DNA of 64,000 nt, from IMG/VR virus record IMGVR_UViG_3300044796_000222, positions 29,014 through 93,013 of that record, one strand, 5' to 3'. The position numbers were made by a program, and so were the translations under genes. The first letter of the stretch is position 1; each line of letters opens with the position of its first letter. The stretch comes from a virus. Below are positions 33,288 through 40,126 of this stretch, one piece after another. The notes under the pieces are model-generated. The model worked only from the letters and a program-made list of their open reading frames with translations, had not been told where the DNA came from and did not search any database.

Positions 33288-34475
33288 TCACGCAACCTTC
33301 GGACACTTGCAGTACCCGCACAAGGCCGTAGCGCTCGGGATTCGCCCCTGTCGAATCTCGCAAGCGCCGCGCAGCCCTCGATCTACGACCGCGCCATAGC
33401 AGACGTCACCGATCTCGTCGCCCTTCCCGCCCTGCACTTGGTCATCCTTGAAGCGCGAGATGAGGTAGCGCGGCTTGATGAATAGGTCGGCGTCGGGCCT
33501 ATCGCCGTCAGGCTTCTTCTTCGCGAGCCGCGAGTCGTCTGGATTCAGGTCGACCGCCATCAACAGGTCGCGCAACTTCCGCCGAGCCGCCGCAACTTCC
33601 TTCGCGACTTCGCCGGCCACGAAGCGGAGGTGAGCGTGGAGTGCCTTCTTCCGCCATTCCTGCTTGACAGCGTCGTCCTCTTTCACCTGCTCTTCGATCT
33701 CGTCGCGCTCGTCGAGCGTGAGCGCCGATGCGCGGAGTTGATCGCGTAGATCATCTCGCACGCGCCCATCGGCGTTCGACACGATTTCAGGCCACTTCAC
33801 GGCGTCGACGTCGGCTACCACCATTCCTGTTGGCAGGTCAATCCTCACGTCAGCGTCGCCCCTGACGCCACGCGCGAGCGTCTGCGCGCTCATCAACGTC
33901 TTGCCTGCGAGCGTGCCCGTGTAGTCGACGTAACACAAAATGAGCACACGAATCTCGACGTCTGTCAAGCGCTTCAGCACTCGTGCAAGCGCTGTGAGGT
34001 GCGGGTCGGGTGTCGGCAATCGGTGGACGCCTTCGCCACGCGTTGTGCGCTCGCCGACCATGTGAGGTACGCGCGGGACGAGCTTGTCGCAGTCGGGTCG
34101 CCATGCTCGGAGTGCCTCGATCTCATCGCGCCATCGCGAGTCTGGGTCGCGAGCTGCGCGCTTGGCCCATCGCTGGCGCATTCGGACGAGCGGCGACGTC
34201 TCGTCTTCATCCTTCCCCTTGCGATCGTTGGCGCGGACGGCGTCGGCCTCGACCGCCATCGAGAGGAGCGGGACTGCGATGCCTTCGACTAGGAACGAGT
34301 CGAGTTCTGCGACGGCGCCAGCGATCTTGTGGACCTTCGCCATCGCCTCGGTGTCGGCCTTCGCACGGGCGGCAAGCGCGTCGAACGCCTCCTCATTCGC
34401 CTTGGCGAGCGAGTGTGGGCGCCCCTCGATCTGAGCGCGCTCGATCGTCTCGGCGGATGTCTTGCGGCGGCCCAT
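33288..34475 (-). CDS. Unknown phage protein, 395 residues
   Basis: The ATG at 34475 overlaps the previous gene's stop (TGATG), while the longer reading frame runs into neighbouring genes. The protein is largely helical and charged. A LTALARVLKRLTDVEIRVLI segment and a DERDEIEEQVKEDDAVKQEW coiled segment stand out. The C-terminus has a Cys cluster (CGYCKCPK), possibly metal-binding. It is the last gene of the minus block. No family can be named. Confidence 0.8.
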   Translation of the reverse strand: MGRRKTSAETIERAQIEGRPHSLAKANEEAFDALAARAKADTEAMAKVHKIAGAVAELDSFLVEGIAVPLLSMAVEADAVRANDRKGKDEDETSPLVRMRQRWAKRAARDPDSRWRDEIEALRAWRPDCDKLVPRVPHMVGERTTRGEGVHRLPTPDPHLTALARVLKRLTDVEIRVLILCYVDYTGTLAGKTLMSAQTLARGVRGDADVRIDLPTGMVVADVDAVKWPEIVSNADGRVRDDLRDQLRASALTLDERDEIEEQVKEDDAVKQEWRKKALHAHLRFVAGEVAKEVAAARRKLRDLLMAVDLNPDDSRLAKKKPDGDRPDADLFIKPRYLISRFKDDQVQGGKGDEIGDVCYGAVVDRGLRGACEIRQGRIPSATALCGYCKCPKVA

Positions 34476-34663
34476 CACGCGCTCCGCTTCTGCTTCACGT
34501 CGGCGTGCCGCTTCATCGCTTCGAGGCAGCCGATGCACGCGTCCATGCGATTCGCAACGATCGTCGCAGGCCCGTGGACCGTCACCGACGCCAGCGCGCG
34601 ACCGCAGTAGGTCCGGTTCAACATGCTCGGTTCGACGGCGTGGACAACGTGATACTTGCTCAC
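34475..34663 (-). CDS. Zinc mini-protein (CGR...CxxC type)
   Basis: This 62-residue protein reads KYHVVHAVEPSMLNRTYCGR, then a valine-rich middle and DACIGCLEAMKRHA. A His-containing start, T-x-CGR and a distal C-x-x-C form a probable single zinc site. The same plan is seen at 47612-47815 and 58960-59154. It is coupled by overlaps to genes on both sides. Confidence 0.75.
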   Translation of the reverse strand: MSKYHVVHAVEPSMLNRTYCGRALASVTVHGPATIVANRMDACIGCLEAMKRHADVKQKRSA

Positions 34664-34848
34664 AAACGAGAGCCCTTGACAGACAGCATCGTCCGAGACG
34701 GCGTCCCGATGGCGATGATTGCCCGCATCTGGTGGCAGCCATCGCAGATCGAAACGAGTCCGTCAGCGCTCGCGACACCACCTAGTTTGTGAGACGCGTT
34801 CGGCAGGCAGTCAGCGCACAGTTGGACCTGAGTTTTCGGTTCGTTCAT
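34660..34848 (-). CDS. Zinc-ribbon mini-protein
   Basis: This 62-residue protein has two Cys pairs: QLCADCLPNASHKLGG and SICDGCHQMRAIIA. The spacing suggests one zinc ribbon. ATGA overlaps link it to both neighbours. Function unknown. Confidence 0.7.
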   Translation of the reverse strand: MNEPKTQVQLCADCLPNASHKLGGVASADGLVSICDGCHQMRAIIAIGTPSRTMLSVKGSRL

Positions 34849-34991
34849 CGCATTCGCTCCCGGCCCTTATAGGACATCCACTGCCACCCGAGCATCGAGC
34901 AGACGCCGGCCATCGCGATTGCCTGCCTCACGCCGTCGGGCAGAAAGTAGCAGACGATTGATGCGACGAGGCACCCAATTCCAGCTTGCAT
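34845..34991 (-). CDS. 48-residue membrane protein
   Basis: This short gene starts at the ATG at 34991 and ends overlapping the next gene by ATGA. The product has two hydrophobic segments, AGIGCLVASIVCYFLPDG and AIAMAGVCSMLGWQWM, followed by a basic end (KGRERMR). Two short membrane spans with a charged tail is the plan of some small holins, but no lysis neighbour is present. It is packed correctly into the operon, which supports translation. Confidence 0.6.
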   Translation of the reverse strand: MQAGIGCLVASIVCYFLPDGVRQAIAMAGVCSMLGWQWMSYKGRERMR

Positions 34992-34995
34992 GACT

Positions 34996-35439
34996 TCAAC
35001 CAGCTTTCTCTCGCCCCCGCGCCAACACCTCTCGCATGAACGCGAGTTGCGCAGGACGCATCGGTAGGCGAGCCACGAATCGTGACAACTTTTCCCTGTT
35101 CGTTCCGATCAGTTTTGCATATTCCGACAGGCGACCAGTTCCGATCTGCGCCCTGAACCACGCAGCCTCTTGGGCAGTTGCCGCTTTGCTCGCATCCAAA
35201 ACCATAGCGGGATAGCGCTGGTCTTGATTCTCGGCGGCGATCGAGCGGTAGAGGTCGACGGTGTTCTTTCGTTGCGGGATGCGCGCGATGAAGGTAAGGA
35301 GCGCGTGAACGCCGACGCCGAATCTGGACGCTACATCGCGCACCGAGGCGTGGAGCGCGGCGTTGCGAAACCAGGCCACCTCTTCAGGTGTCCCGACGTC
35401 GGTAGGGCCAACGGAGTCCTTACGTGTTCGGTTCGGCAT
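34996..35439 (-). CDS. Protein with two tandem HTH-like units
   Basis: The ATG at 35439 has GAAGGAG six bases upstream. The 147-residue product contains two related units: EEVAWFRNAALHASVRDVAS ... VGVHALLTFIARIPQRKN and QEAAWFRAQIGTGRLSEYAK ... REKLSRFVARLPMRPAQ. Each shows an AAWFR start, a helix-turn-helix-like middle and an F(I/V)AR(I/L)P end. This duplication suggests a DNA-binding protein with two half-sites. No named family is recognised. Confidence 0.75.
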   Translation of the reverse strand: MPNRTRKDSVGPTDVGTPEEVAWFRNAALHASVRDVASRFGVGVHALLTFIARIPQRKNTVDLYRSIAAENQDQRYPAMVLDASKAATAQEAAWFRAQIGTGRLSEYAKLIGTNREKLSRFVARLPMRPAQLAFMREVLARGREKAG

Positions 35440-35647
35440 CCGGCGCTCCTTCGGCCGCGAGCAGACGCGCCTTCTCCCTTCGGAACGCTTTGATCGTGGC
35501 GAGTTGAACGTTGCGGCCCACCTCAATATCTCTAAGCACGGACTGCGACACGTGCATGACGTTCGACGCCTGCTTCCGCGAGCCGCACTTCTTCGAGAGC
35601 CTGAGCGCGAATGCGACGTCATCTTCGTTGGGCTTGACGAGGCTCAT
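35420..35647 (-). CDS. HTH-like small protein
   Basis: This 75-residue protein has a helical CGSRKQASNVMHVSQSVLRD segment that could be a helix-turn-helix, followed by a basic helix (TIKAFRREKARLLAAE). It overlaps the next gene by 20 bases and the GroES-like gene by ATGA. It is a possible small regulator of the operon. Confidence 0.65.
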   Translation of the reverse strand: MSLVKPNEDDVAFALRLSKKCGSRKQASNVMHVSQSVLRDIEVGRNVQLATIKAFRREKARLLAAEGAPDAEPNT

Positions 35648-35967
35648 TCGTCGGACTCCACGACCGCCATGACGGCGTCCTCTTGCACGATGGCAAGTCG
35701 GTCGCTGTCGCCGGACGCTTCGTGCAGCCGCTTGTCCATGCAGACGACGCGATCGCCGACAGCGAGCGGGATAGGCAGGCGCGAGCCGTCTTCAAGCATC
35801 TTGCCGGGACCGAGCGCCTTCACCCGCCCGACCGAATATCGGAAGTCCGCCGACGCGGTGCGCGGGATGAAGATGAGGCCGCTCTTTTCAGCCGCCGGCT
35901 CGTATTCGACGAGTACGCGATCGCGAAGGAGGCGCGTGGCGAGGACGGTTTCGTCGGTGGCGGTCAT
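35644..35967 (-). CDS. GroES-like co-chaperonin
   Basis: This 107-residue protein matches the Cpn10/GroES fold: LLRDRVLVEYEPAAEKSGLI with a mobile loop (residues ~24-37), IPRTASADFRYSVGRVKALG, PGKMLEDGSRLPIPLAVGDR, then LAIVQEDAVMAVVE. These follow the GroES order PLxDRVLVK, xxGGIxxP, GxVxAVGPG, VKVGDxVLF and the final EDxLAVVE. Phages such as T4 (gp31) encode a co-chaperonin that replaces GroES with host GroEL to fold the capsid protein. No GroEL gene is in the window, so the host supplies it. The ATG overlaps the previous gene (ATGA). Confidence 0.85.
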   Translation of the reverse strand: MTATDETVLATRLLRDRVLVEYEPAAEKSGLIFIPRTASADFRYSVGRVKALGPGKMLEDGSRLPIPLAVGDRVVCMDKRLHEASGDSDRLAIVQEDAVMAVVESDE

Positions 35968-36260
35968 GCTGCACTCGCTTCGATGGGTTTTCGCCTCAAG
36001 GTGAAAGTGCCGTCCGTGTGTTCCCACACCGGAATGACACGCAGGCGAAGGCCGCGCTTGCGCGCCCACTCGCGCATCCGATCTGCGTGATGCTGCGCCT
36101 GTTCCTGGTCGATTTGTGCGACCAATTCCTTCGCGCTCCACTCGGTCATGTCGCAAGCCTCATCGCCGCCGTGGCCGTCATCGGTCAACCAGTAGGTATG
36201 GCCGTTGCCCTTCGCTCGAATAGCGAAGCGACGCCACGGCGGATCGAGGAAGCGCGGCAT
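35964..36260 (-). CDS. Hypothetical protein
   Basis: The ATG at 36260 lies just after the upstream stop; a start 30 bases earlier is possible. The 98-residue product has KGNGHTYWLTDDGHGGDEAC and a helical AKELVAQIDQEQAQHHADRM, then a basic beta strand. It overlaps the GroES-like gene by ATGA. No family is recognised. Confidence 0.7.
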   Translation of the reverse strand: MPRFLDPPWRRFAIRAKGNGHTYWLTDDGHGGDEACDMTEWSAKELVAQIDQEQAQHHADRMREWARKRGLRLRVIPVWEHTDGTFTLRRKPIEASAA

Positions 36261-36261
36261 T

Positions 36262-36513
36262 TTAGGCGTCCGCCGCGCTCGGCGCCGCATGAGCGTCGGG
36301 CTTCGGCGCTTGCGCGGCGTCCCACTTGTCGACGTACTTCTGGCCGTCGCTCACGTCATCGGCGCCGCCGTGCGTGAACGTCGCCGACGTGATCGTGTGC
36401 CCCGCGTCGCGGAGTTTTTGCACGAACTCGGCGGCCATCTTGTTGGCGTCGTAAGCGAGGCTCGGGTTGTGGTGGCAGCCCGTGCCTTGAACCGTGATGT
36501 TCCAGTTGCCCAT
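36262..36513 (-). CDS. Small phage protein with GxHHN motif
   Basis: This 83-residue protein begins MGNWNITVQGTGCHHNPSLA and continues as a helix (ANKMAAEFVQKLRDAGHTI) and strand (SATFTHGGADDV). This compact pattern recurs in small proteins from many phages and prophages that I recall as uncharacterised. The His/Cys pair could bind metal. GAGGAG is a clear ribosome site. Confidence 0.75.
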   Translation of the reverse strand: MGNWNITVQGTGCHHNPSLAYDANKMAAEFVQKLRDAGHTITSATFTHGGADDVSDGQKYVDKWDAAQAPKPDAHAAPSAADA

Positions 36514-36532
36514 GGTCGTTCTCCTCGTTGGT

Positions 36533-36847
36533 TCAACAGCGGTAGAGAGTCTGCTCGTCGGGGCTCACGCCGCCGATGATCGGTTGGCTCGCCTTCGAGC
36601 CCTTCAGCGTTTCGATGGGATGCTTCTTCTTCGTCGGCTTCGCCTCTTCTGGCGACGTCGGCAGCGGCGGCGCATGCGCCTCGCTCAACGCCTCTTGCTG
36701 CGCGGCTGGAAACGACGGGTCGATCTCGTGGATGAAGACAAGCGCAAGGTGACGTCGAATCATGTCGGCTTGCGCAGACGAGATGGGGCCGCCCTCGCGC
36801 AGTTCCATGAAGCCCTGCAACCAGTAGCAAAAGTCGCGCGACGTCAT
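36533..36847 (-). CDS. Small phage protein (FCYWLQGFMEL family)
   Basis: The ATG at 36847 overlaps the previous stop (TGATG). The 104-residue product begins MTSRDFCYWLQGFMELREGG and has MIRRHLALVFIHEIDPSF. This FCYWLQGxxEL / HLxLVFxHxIDP pair is typical of a widespread uncharacterised phage family. The second half is Pro/Lys-rich and likely disordered. Confidence 0.75.
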   Translation of the reverse strand: MTSRDFCYWLQGFMELREGGPISSAQADMIRRHLALVFIHEIDPSFPAAQQEALSEAHAPPLPTSPEEAKPTKKKHPIETLKGSKASQPIIGGVSPDEQTLYRC

Positions 36848-37212
36848 CACGACTTCGCCTTCATCCGCTTTTCGACAACGAGAAGCGCGCGAACGACGGC
36901 GCGATTGCGAGCGCCGCCAGCAACGGTGCGCTCTGCGGCACGAGCCGCGCGCTTGACGCTGCGACGCTGGTCGGCCTTCGCGTAAGCGATGGCGCGCACG
37001 GCGTTGTAGGCTGACATCGGCTTGTAGTTGACGTGAGTGCCGGTCGCTTCACCGCCGCACTTCTCGCCGCGACCGAGGCCGCCCTTGGAGCCGCCGCCAC
37101 GGAACTCGCCGCGCACCTTGCGCTCCTGTTCCTTCATGCCAGGCATCGCGGACATCGCCGCGACGGAGGCCATGATGCCGAGCAATGCCGACCGATTCAT
37201 TCCCTTACTCAT
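36847..37212 (-). CDS. Unknown protein with possible signal/anchor
   Basis: The ATG at 37212 has AAGGAG five bases upstream. The 121-residue product has a hydrophobic N-terminal segment (ALLGIMASVAAMSAMPGM), then a Gly-rich region (GEFRGGGSKGGLGRGEKCGG) and an Arg/Lys-rich C-terminus. It could be a membrane-anchored or exported small basic protein. No family is recognised. Confidence 0.7.
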   Translation of the reverse strand: MSKGMNRSALLGIMASVAAMSAMPGMKEQERKVRGEFRGGGSKGGLGRGEKCGGEATGTHVNYKPMSAYNAVRAIAYAKADQRRSVKRAARAAERTVAGGARNRAVVRALLVVEKRMKAKS

Positions 37213-37222
37213 CTCGTCTCCT

Positions 37223-37912
37223 TCACGGCTCCTGCATGTACATCGTTGCCCAATCATACGGATCGATCTTGCGGCGGATGCCTTCGAGTGCGAACGTTGG
37301 CCATCGCGACGGCCACACCGATTCGCCACTGCTATCAAGCGCCGGAATCTTGATCTGCTCCCACGGCACTCCACGCGCCTTCGCCTTGTAGAGTTCTCCG
37401 AGCACGTCATCCTCCATCCAACGATTGTCGCAGACCACGATCGAGCAGTCCGGCATCGCGCGGGTGAAGAGTGTCTGGTCGATCCATTCCAAAATCGCCC
37501 CACGCTTCACCCGGTTGTCGGCGACCACTCGATCTTTGATCGGCGAATCGAGCACGATCAGATCGGCTCCGACGCCGGTCAACGAACCGCCAACGCCGCA
37601 CGGAACGATTCCGTGTTTCCACGCTCCGACGCCGACGCTCGAATCGCCGGCCTGGAGTTGCGAGACCTTGGCGCCGGCCAACTTGTCCGAATAGGTGGCG
37701 TAGATGAACGAGCCCGACTTCCGCGCCTCCGACATCCACGCAAGCGCGTGCAGCAAGGTCGACGATCTCGCGAATCGTGGAGGTGCAGCGATGGTCGCGA
37801 AGACGCGTTCACCGGAACGGATGCGCTCGAAAGCATCGAACACTGGCGCCATGTGCATCGGCGCCTCAAGCGCTGGCGACCTGTGCGTGATGTAGTCGGC
37901 GAGAGAGGTCAC
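37223..37912 (-). CDS. TerL-like ATPase-domain paralogue without nuclease
   Basis: This 229-residue protein starts at GTG 37912, overlapping the previous stop (GTGA). It aligns by eye with residues ~35-275 of the large terminase at 21371-23047: LADYITHRSPALEAPMHMAP, IRSGERVFATIAAPPRFARS, GVGGSLTGVGADLIVLDSPI and CSIVVCDNRWMEDDVLGELY. It ends with YDWATMYMQEP just where the terminase nuclease would begin. At the Walker A position the terminase Lys79 is Arg49 here, and the second Walker B acid (Asp166) is Ser123. It is therefore likely a nuclease-less, probably ATPase-deficient derivative, perhaps a regulator of packaging or a DNA- or portal-binding decoy. Confidence 0.85.
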   Translation of the reverse strand: MTSLADYITHRSPALEAPMHMAPVFDAFERIRSGERVFATIAAPPRFARSSTLLHALAWMSEARKSGSFIYATYSDKLAGAKVSQLQAGDSSVGVGAWKHGIVPCGVGGSLTGVGADLIVLDSPIKDRVVADNRVKRGAILEWIDQTLFTRAMPDCSIVVCDNRWMEDDVLGELYKAKARGVPWEQIKIPALDSSGESVWPSRWPTFALEGIRRKIDPYDWATMYMQEP

Positions 37913-38076
37913 GCTTGCCCCGCAACCATCTCGACACGCCCGCGCAAGATGTGGCCGAGCAAGAAGATCGCGTCGTAAAACGGGTCCAGTTGCGCCGCCG
38001 TGCCGTCCCAGATCGAAGGGAAGCCTTTCGATTTCGATCGTGTAGCCGGGATCTCTGTCTGCGTTTCGTTGGTCAT
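37909..38076 (-). CDS. Small protein upstream of TerL paralogue
   Basis: This 55-residue ORF (ATG at 38076, GAAGAGG upstream) ends by overlapping the paralogue start (GTGA). It has a basic N-terminal region (ATRSKSKGFPSIWDG) and a hydrophobic helix (FYDAIFLLGHILRGRVEMV). It is the first gene after the minus promoter at 38141-38168. Function unknown. Confidence 0.65.
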   Translation of the reverse strand: MTNETQTEIPATRSKSKGFPSIWDGTAAQLDPFYDAIFLLGHILRGRVEMVAGQA

Positions 38077-38140
38077 GTTCCGTGCCTCTTCCGTGAAGAT
38101 TCTGCCACCGACGACGCTGATTCGCGTATCGGACCGTCAG

Positions 38141-38168
38141 AACCTAGCGATCGCGCTCAGTCTGTCAA
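38141..38168 (-). promoter_or_regulatory. Promoter of minus block 38076-33288
   Basis: On the minus strand, TTGACA (38168-38163), a 16-base spacer and TAGGTT (38146-38141) lie 65 bases before the ATG of the first gene. It matches the phage-wide promoter pattern listed for other blocks and would drive the operon with GroES and the TerL paralogue. The -35 overlaps the stop region of the preceding minus gene. Confidence 0.6.
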
Positions 38169-38488
38169 CTGGCGCTGGCAGCGATGCGTCCGTAGCTCAC
38201 GCGCCGTCGTGGCGCCTCGTCGTCTTCGCTGTCGACAGCCAGGAACGAATCGAAGCCGTTTCTGCTCTCGCCGAAAAGGTCGACGCGAGTTTGCTCTTCG
38301 CACGGTCGACAGACGGCGAACGGCATCGATGTGGCGATGGTGACTGTCGCTGGAGCCTTGCAGCAACGGAGGCAGATGCGGTTGGGCGGACCCGTGTTGT
38401 GCTTTTCCATGGGCCGAAGCATAATGTCGTTCTGCGATTCACGCAAGTGGTCGATTTGCCAGTTGACAGGATTCTTTGGGGTGACCAT
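38165..38488 (-). CDS. Zinc-ribbon protein
   Basis: The likely start is the ATG at 38488 (GAGAG about 12 bases upstream). The 107-residue product has C-L-R-C-C-K-A and a second pair, CRPCEEQTRVDLFG, forming a probable zinc ribbon, and an acidic middle. It is transcribed away from the AT-hook gene, and a plus promoter overlaps its start. Low-level or regulated expression is likely. No family is recognised. Confidence 0.6.
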   Translation of the reverse strand: MVTPKNPVNWQIDHLRESQNDIMLRPMEKHNTGPPNRICLRCCKAPATVTIATSMPFAVCRPCEEQTRVDLFGESRNGFDSFLAVDSEDDEAPRRRVSYGRIAASAS

Positions 38489-38491
38489 GTT
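38463..38491 (+). promoter_or_regulatory. Promoter of AT-hook protein gene
   Basis: TTGACA (38463-38468), a 17-base spacer and CATGTT (38486-38491), with predicted start near 38498 and the gene's ATG at 38536. It overlaps the start of the divergent minus gene, so the two could interfere with one another. Confidence 0.55.
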
Positions 38492-38535
38492 GGCGAAGTC
38501 TCTCGATACGGAACCAAGGAACAAGAGGAACGAAC

Positions 38536-39084
38536 ATGAATCTCGCTCAGATCCGCACGCAAATCGCAAACGTCGTTCAGTCGTCGAAGGACGCACTCGC
38601 GAGTTTCGATGCGATTTTCAGCGGCGTCGGCAACGCGCCCAAGACGTCCGCCACGGTCACGCCGGCAAAGAAGCGCGGTCGCCCCGAGAAGGCGAAGGCC
38701 GTCGCGAAGACCAGCGCCAAGGCGTCGAAGGCTCCCAAGGCGAAGGCAAAGAAGGTCGCGAAGGCGAAGTCGGCGACTCCGCATCCCGCGTCGCGCGCGC
38801 TCGGCAACGCGTCCGAGATTGACGCCGCGCTCGTCGGCGCGCTTCGAAACGCAGGCGAGCCGCTCGGAAAGGCCGCTTTGCTCGTCGCCGCCGGCCTCGC
38901 AAAGACGCACGAGGCTCGCGCCTCGGTCGCCCTGGCTCGCCTGAAGAACGACGGCGCGATCTCGATGAACGGCTCGCGACGCGGCGCGACTTATGAGTTG
39001 TCGACCCGCTCGAAGTCGAACGGCGCCTCCACGCATCCGGTCGTCGAGACCACCGCCAACACGAGCGCTTCCGCCGAAGCGTGA
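38536..39084 (+). CDS. AT-hook basic DNA-binding protein
   Basis: This 182-residue protein, with GAGGA upstream of its ATG, is likely a nucleoid-associated or histone-like protein. Residues ~1-40 are a helix. A KKRGRPEKAKAV segment contains the AT-hook core (RGRP), followed by a Lys/Ala-rich tail (KAPKAKAKKVAKAKS) like histone H1. The C-terminal ~90 residues form a winged-helix-like region (EIDAALVGALRNAGEPLGKA, HEARASVALARLKNDGAISM). It is flanked by its own promoter and terminator, so it is a single-gene unit. Confidence 0.8.
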   Translation: MNLAQIRTQIANVVQSSKDALASFDAIFSGVGNAPKTSATVTPAKKRGRPEKAKAVAKTSAKASKAPKAKAKKVAKAKSATPHPASRALGNASEIDAALVGALRNAGEPLGKAALLVAAGLAKTHEARASVALARLKNDGAISMNGSRRGATYELSTRSKSNGASTHPVVETTANTSASAEA

Positions 39085-39097
39085 GCCTGATACGACG

Positions 39098-39136
39098 ACG
39101 GCGACCGGGTTGAGCCTGGTCGCCGTTTTCGTTTTG
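39098..39136 (+). terminator. Rho-independent terminator of AT-hook gene
   Basis: A perfect 9-base stem, ACGGCGACC (39098-39106) with GGTCGCCGT (39118-39126), has an 11-base loop and is followed by TTTCGTTTT. It lies 13 bases after the stop codon, giving a clear monocistronic unit. In the opposite direction there is no T-run, so it does not obviously stop the minus operon, whose last gene ends at 39137. Confidence 0.85.
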
Positions 39137-39400
39137 TCAGACCACCTCCACCGTCAAGTCGTTGCCGGCCACCAGTCGCAGAACATCAACGAGCCGCTTC
39201 CTCTCTCCGATCAGCGCCCCGGCGGCGACACGGATCGCGCGCCAGTAGTGAACGCCGCACGCGCCACTCTCGCTCTGCCAGGTCTTCGACGCTTCGATCA
39301 TGTAGCGCCCGCAGGTCGTGAAGTAGACCCATGCGCCCTTCGCAGCGCGCTTCACTTTGGCGCGACCGACGTTAGGCAGAGGGAAGAGCGGCTCGGTCAT
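39137..39400 (-). CDS. Hypothetical protein
   Basis: This 87-residue protein has a basic centre (VGRAKVKRAAKGAWVYFTTC) with two Cys and a helical end (GERKRLVDVLRLVAGNDL). It is the last gene of the minus block, coupled by ATGA. No family is recognised. Confidence 0.7.
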   Translation of the reverse strand: MTEPLFPLPNVGRAKVKRAAKGAWVYFTTCGRYMIEASKTWQSESGACGVHYWRAIRVAAGALIGERKRLVDVLRLVAGNDLTVEVV

Positions 39401-39702
39401 GACGATTCCCGTGGATCATACCCCAACGCCTCGCGACAGAACTCAGCGATCGCCACCCACAGATCGCCGAACACGTACGGCGGGTAGTCGGCGTCGAAAT
39501 CGAAGCGTGCGATGCGTGCGGCGTCGATGTAGGCGGTCGACCAGTCATCGCAGCCGACGCATACCTTATAAACGGCCATCCTGCCGTCGTACGATCCAGC
39601 GTGTCTCGCATACGCCTCGCCAACCGAGATCACGCATTGGCATTCCCAGCATCGGTGCGACTTACGCGCCTTCAGGCGAGCAACTGTCGAGAAGTCGGTC
39701 AT
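39397..39702 (-). CDS. Zinc-binding small protein
   Basis: The ATG at 39702 has GGAGAGG upstream and overlaps its neighbour (ATGA). The 101-residue product has KSHRCWECQCVISVGEAYAR, then YDGRMAVYKVCVGCDDWS. Two Cys pairs are set like those of phage zinc-knuckle proteins that bind cofactors or RNA. The acidic, aromatic C-terminus (FDADYPPYVFGDLWVAIAEF) could be a protein-binding part. No function is known. Confidence 0.72.
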   Translation of the reverse strand: MTDFSTVARLKARKSHRCWECQCVISVGEAYARHAGSYDGRMAVYKVCVGCDDWSTAYIDAARIARFDFDADYPPYVFGDLWVAIAEFCREALGYDPRESS

Positions 39703-39968
39703 CGCCTCTCCATCTCGTAATTGGCAATCCAGCACACGCGGGGGTCCGGAGGCGCCAACTCCGCCTCCCGCATCGCCGCCCGTCTCAGCACGCGCAGATA
39801 CGTCACGATCTCCACGAACGCCTGCGCCGCATCGTTCCCGCGCGCCGCATCCGATTCGAGCATCGCTACGTTCGCAGCATCGGCCGCCAGCGCGTTCATG
39901 TCCTCGAACCTCTCCCGCGACGTCTCCCGGTTCAACGCGTTGTGGATCTTGTGGCTCCACACGATCAT
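39699..39968 (-). CDS. Hypothetical helical protein
   Basis: The ATG at 39968 overlaps the upstream stop (ATGA). The 89-residue product is helical (AADAANVAMLESDAARGNDA, FVEIVTYLRVLRRAAMREAE) with a WIANYEMERR end. No family is recognised. Confidence 0.68.
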   Translation of the reverse strand: MIVWSHKIHNALNRETSRERFEDMNALAADAANVAMLESDAARGNDAAQAFVEIVTYLRVLRRAAMREAELAPPDPRVCWIANYEMERR

Positions 39969-40126
39969 CGCGGCACCGGCGCGATTGGCGAAGGCGAGCG
40001 GCAGTCGATGCGCAGGCACCCGTTGCAGCCCGGTGGCGCGAAGATGCCGACGAGCGCGAACGTCGACAGCATGACGATGAACACGACGTCGGACCAGCGC
40101 TGGTAGAGTTGCTCGCGGAAGGTCAT
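39965..40126 (-). CDS. 53-residue single-span membrane protein
   Basis: This short gene has an ATG at 40126 overlapping the upstream stop (ATGA) and a stop overlapping the next gene. The product has a short charged start (MTFREQLYQRWSD), one transmembrane segment (VVFIVMLSTFALVGIFA) and a Cys-rich, Pro-rich tail (PPGCNGCLRIDCRSPSPI). It is perhaps an inner-membrane or holin/antiholin-like protein; this is speculative. Confidence 0.6.
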   Translation of the reverse strand: MTFREQLYQRWSDVVFIVMLSTFALVGIFAPPGCNGCLRIDCRSPSPIAPVPR

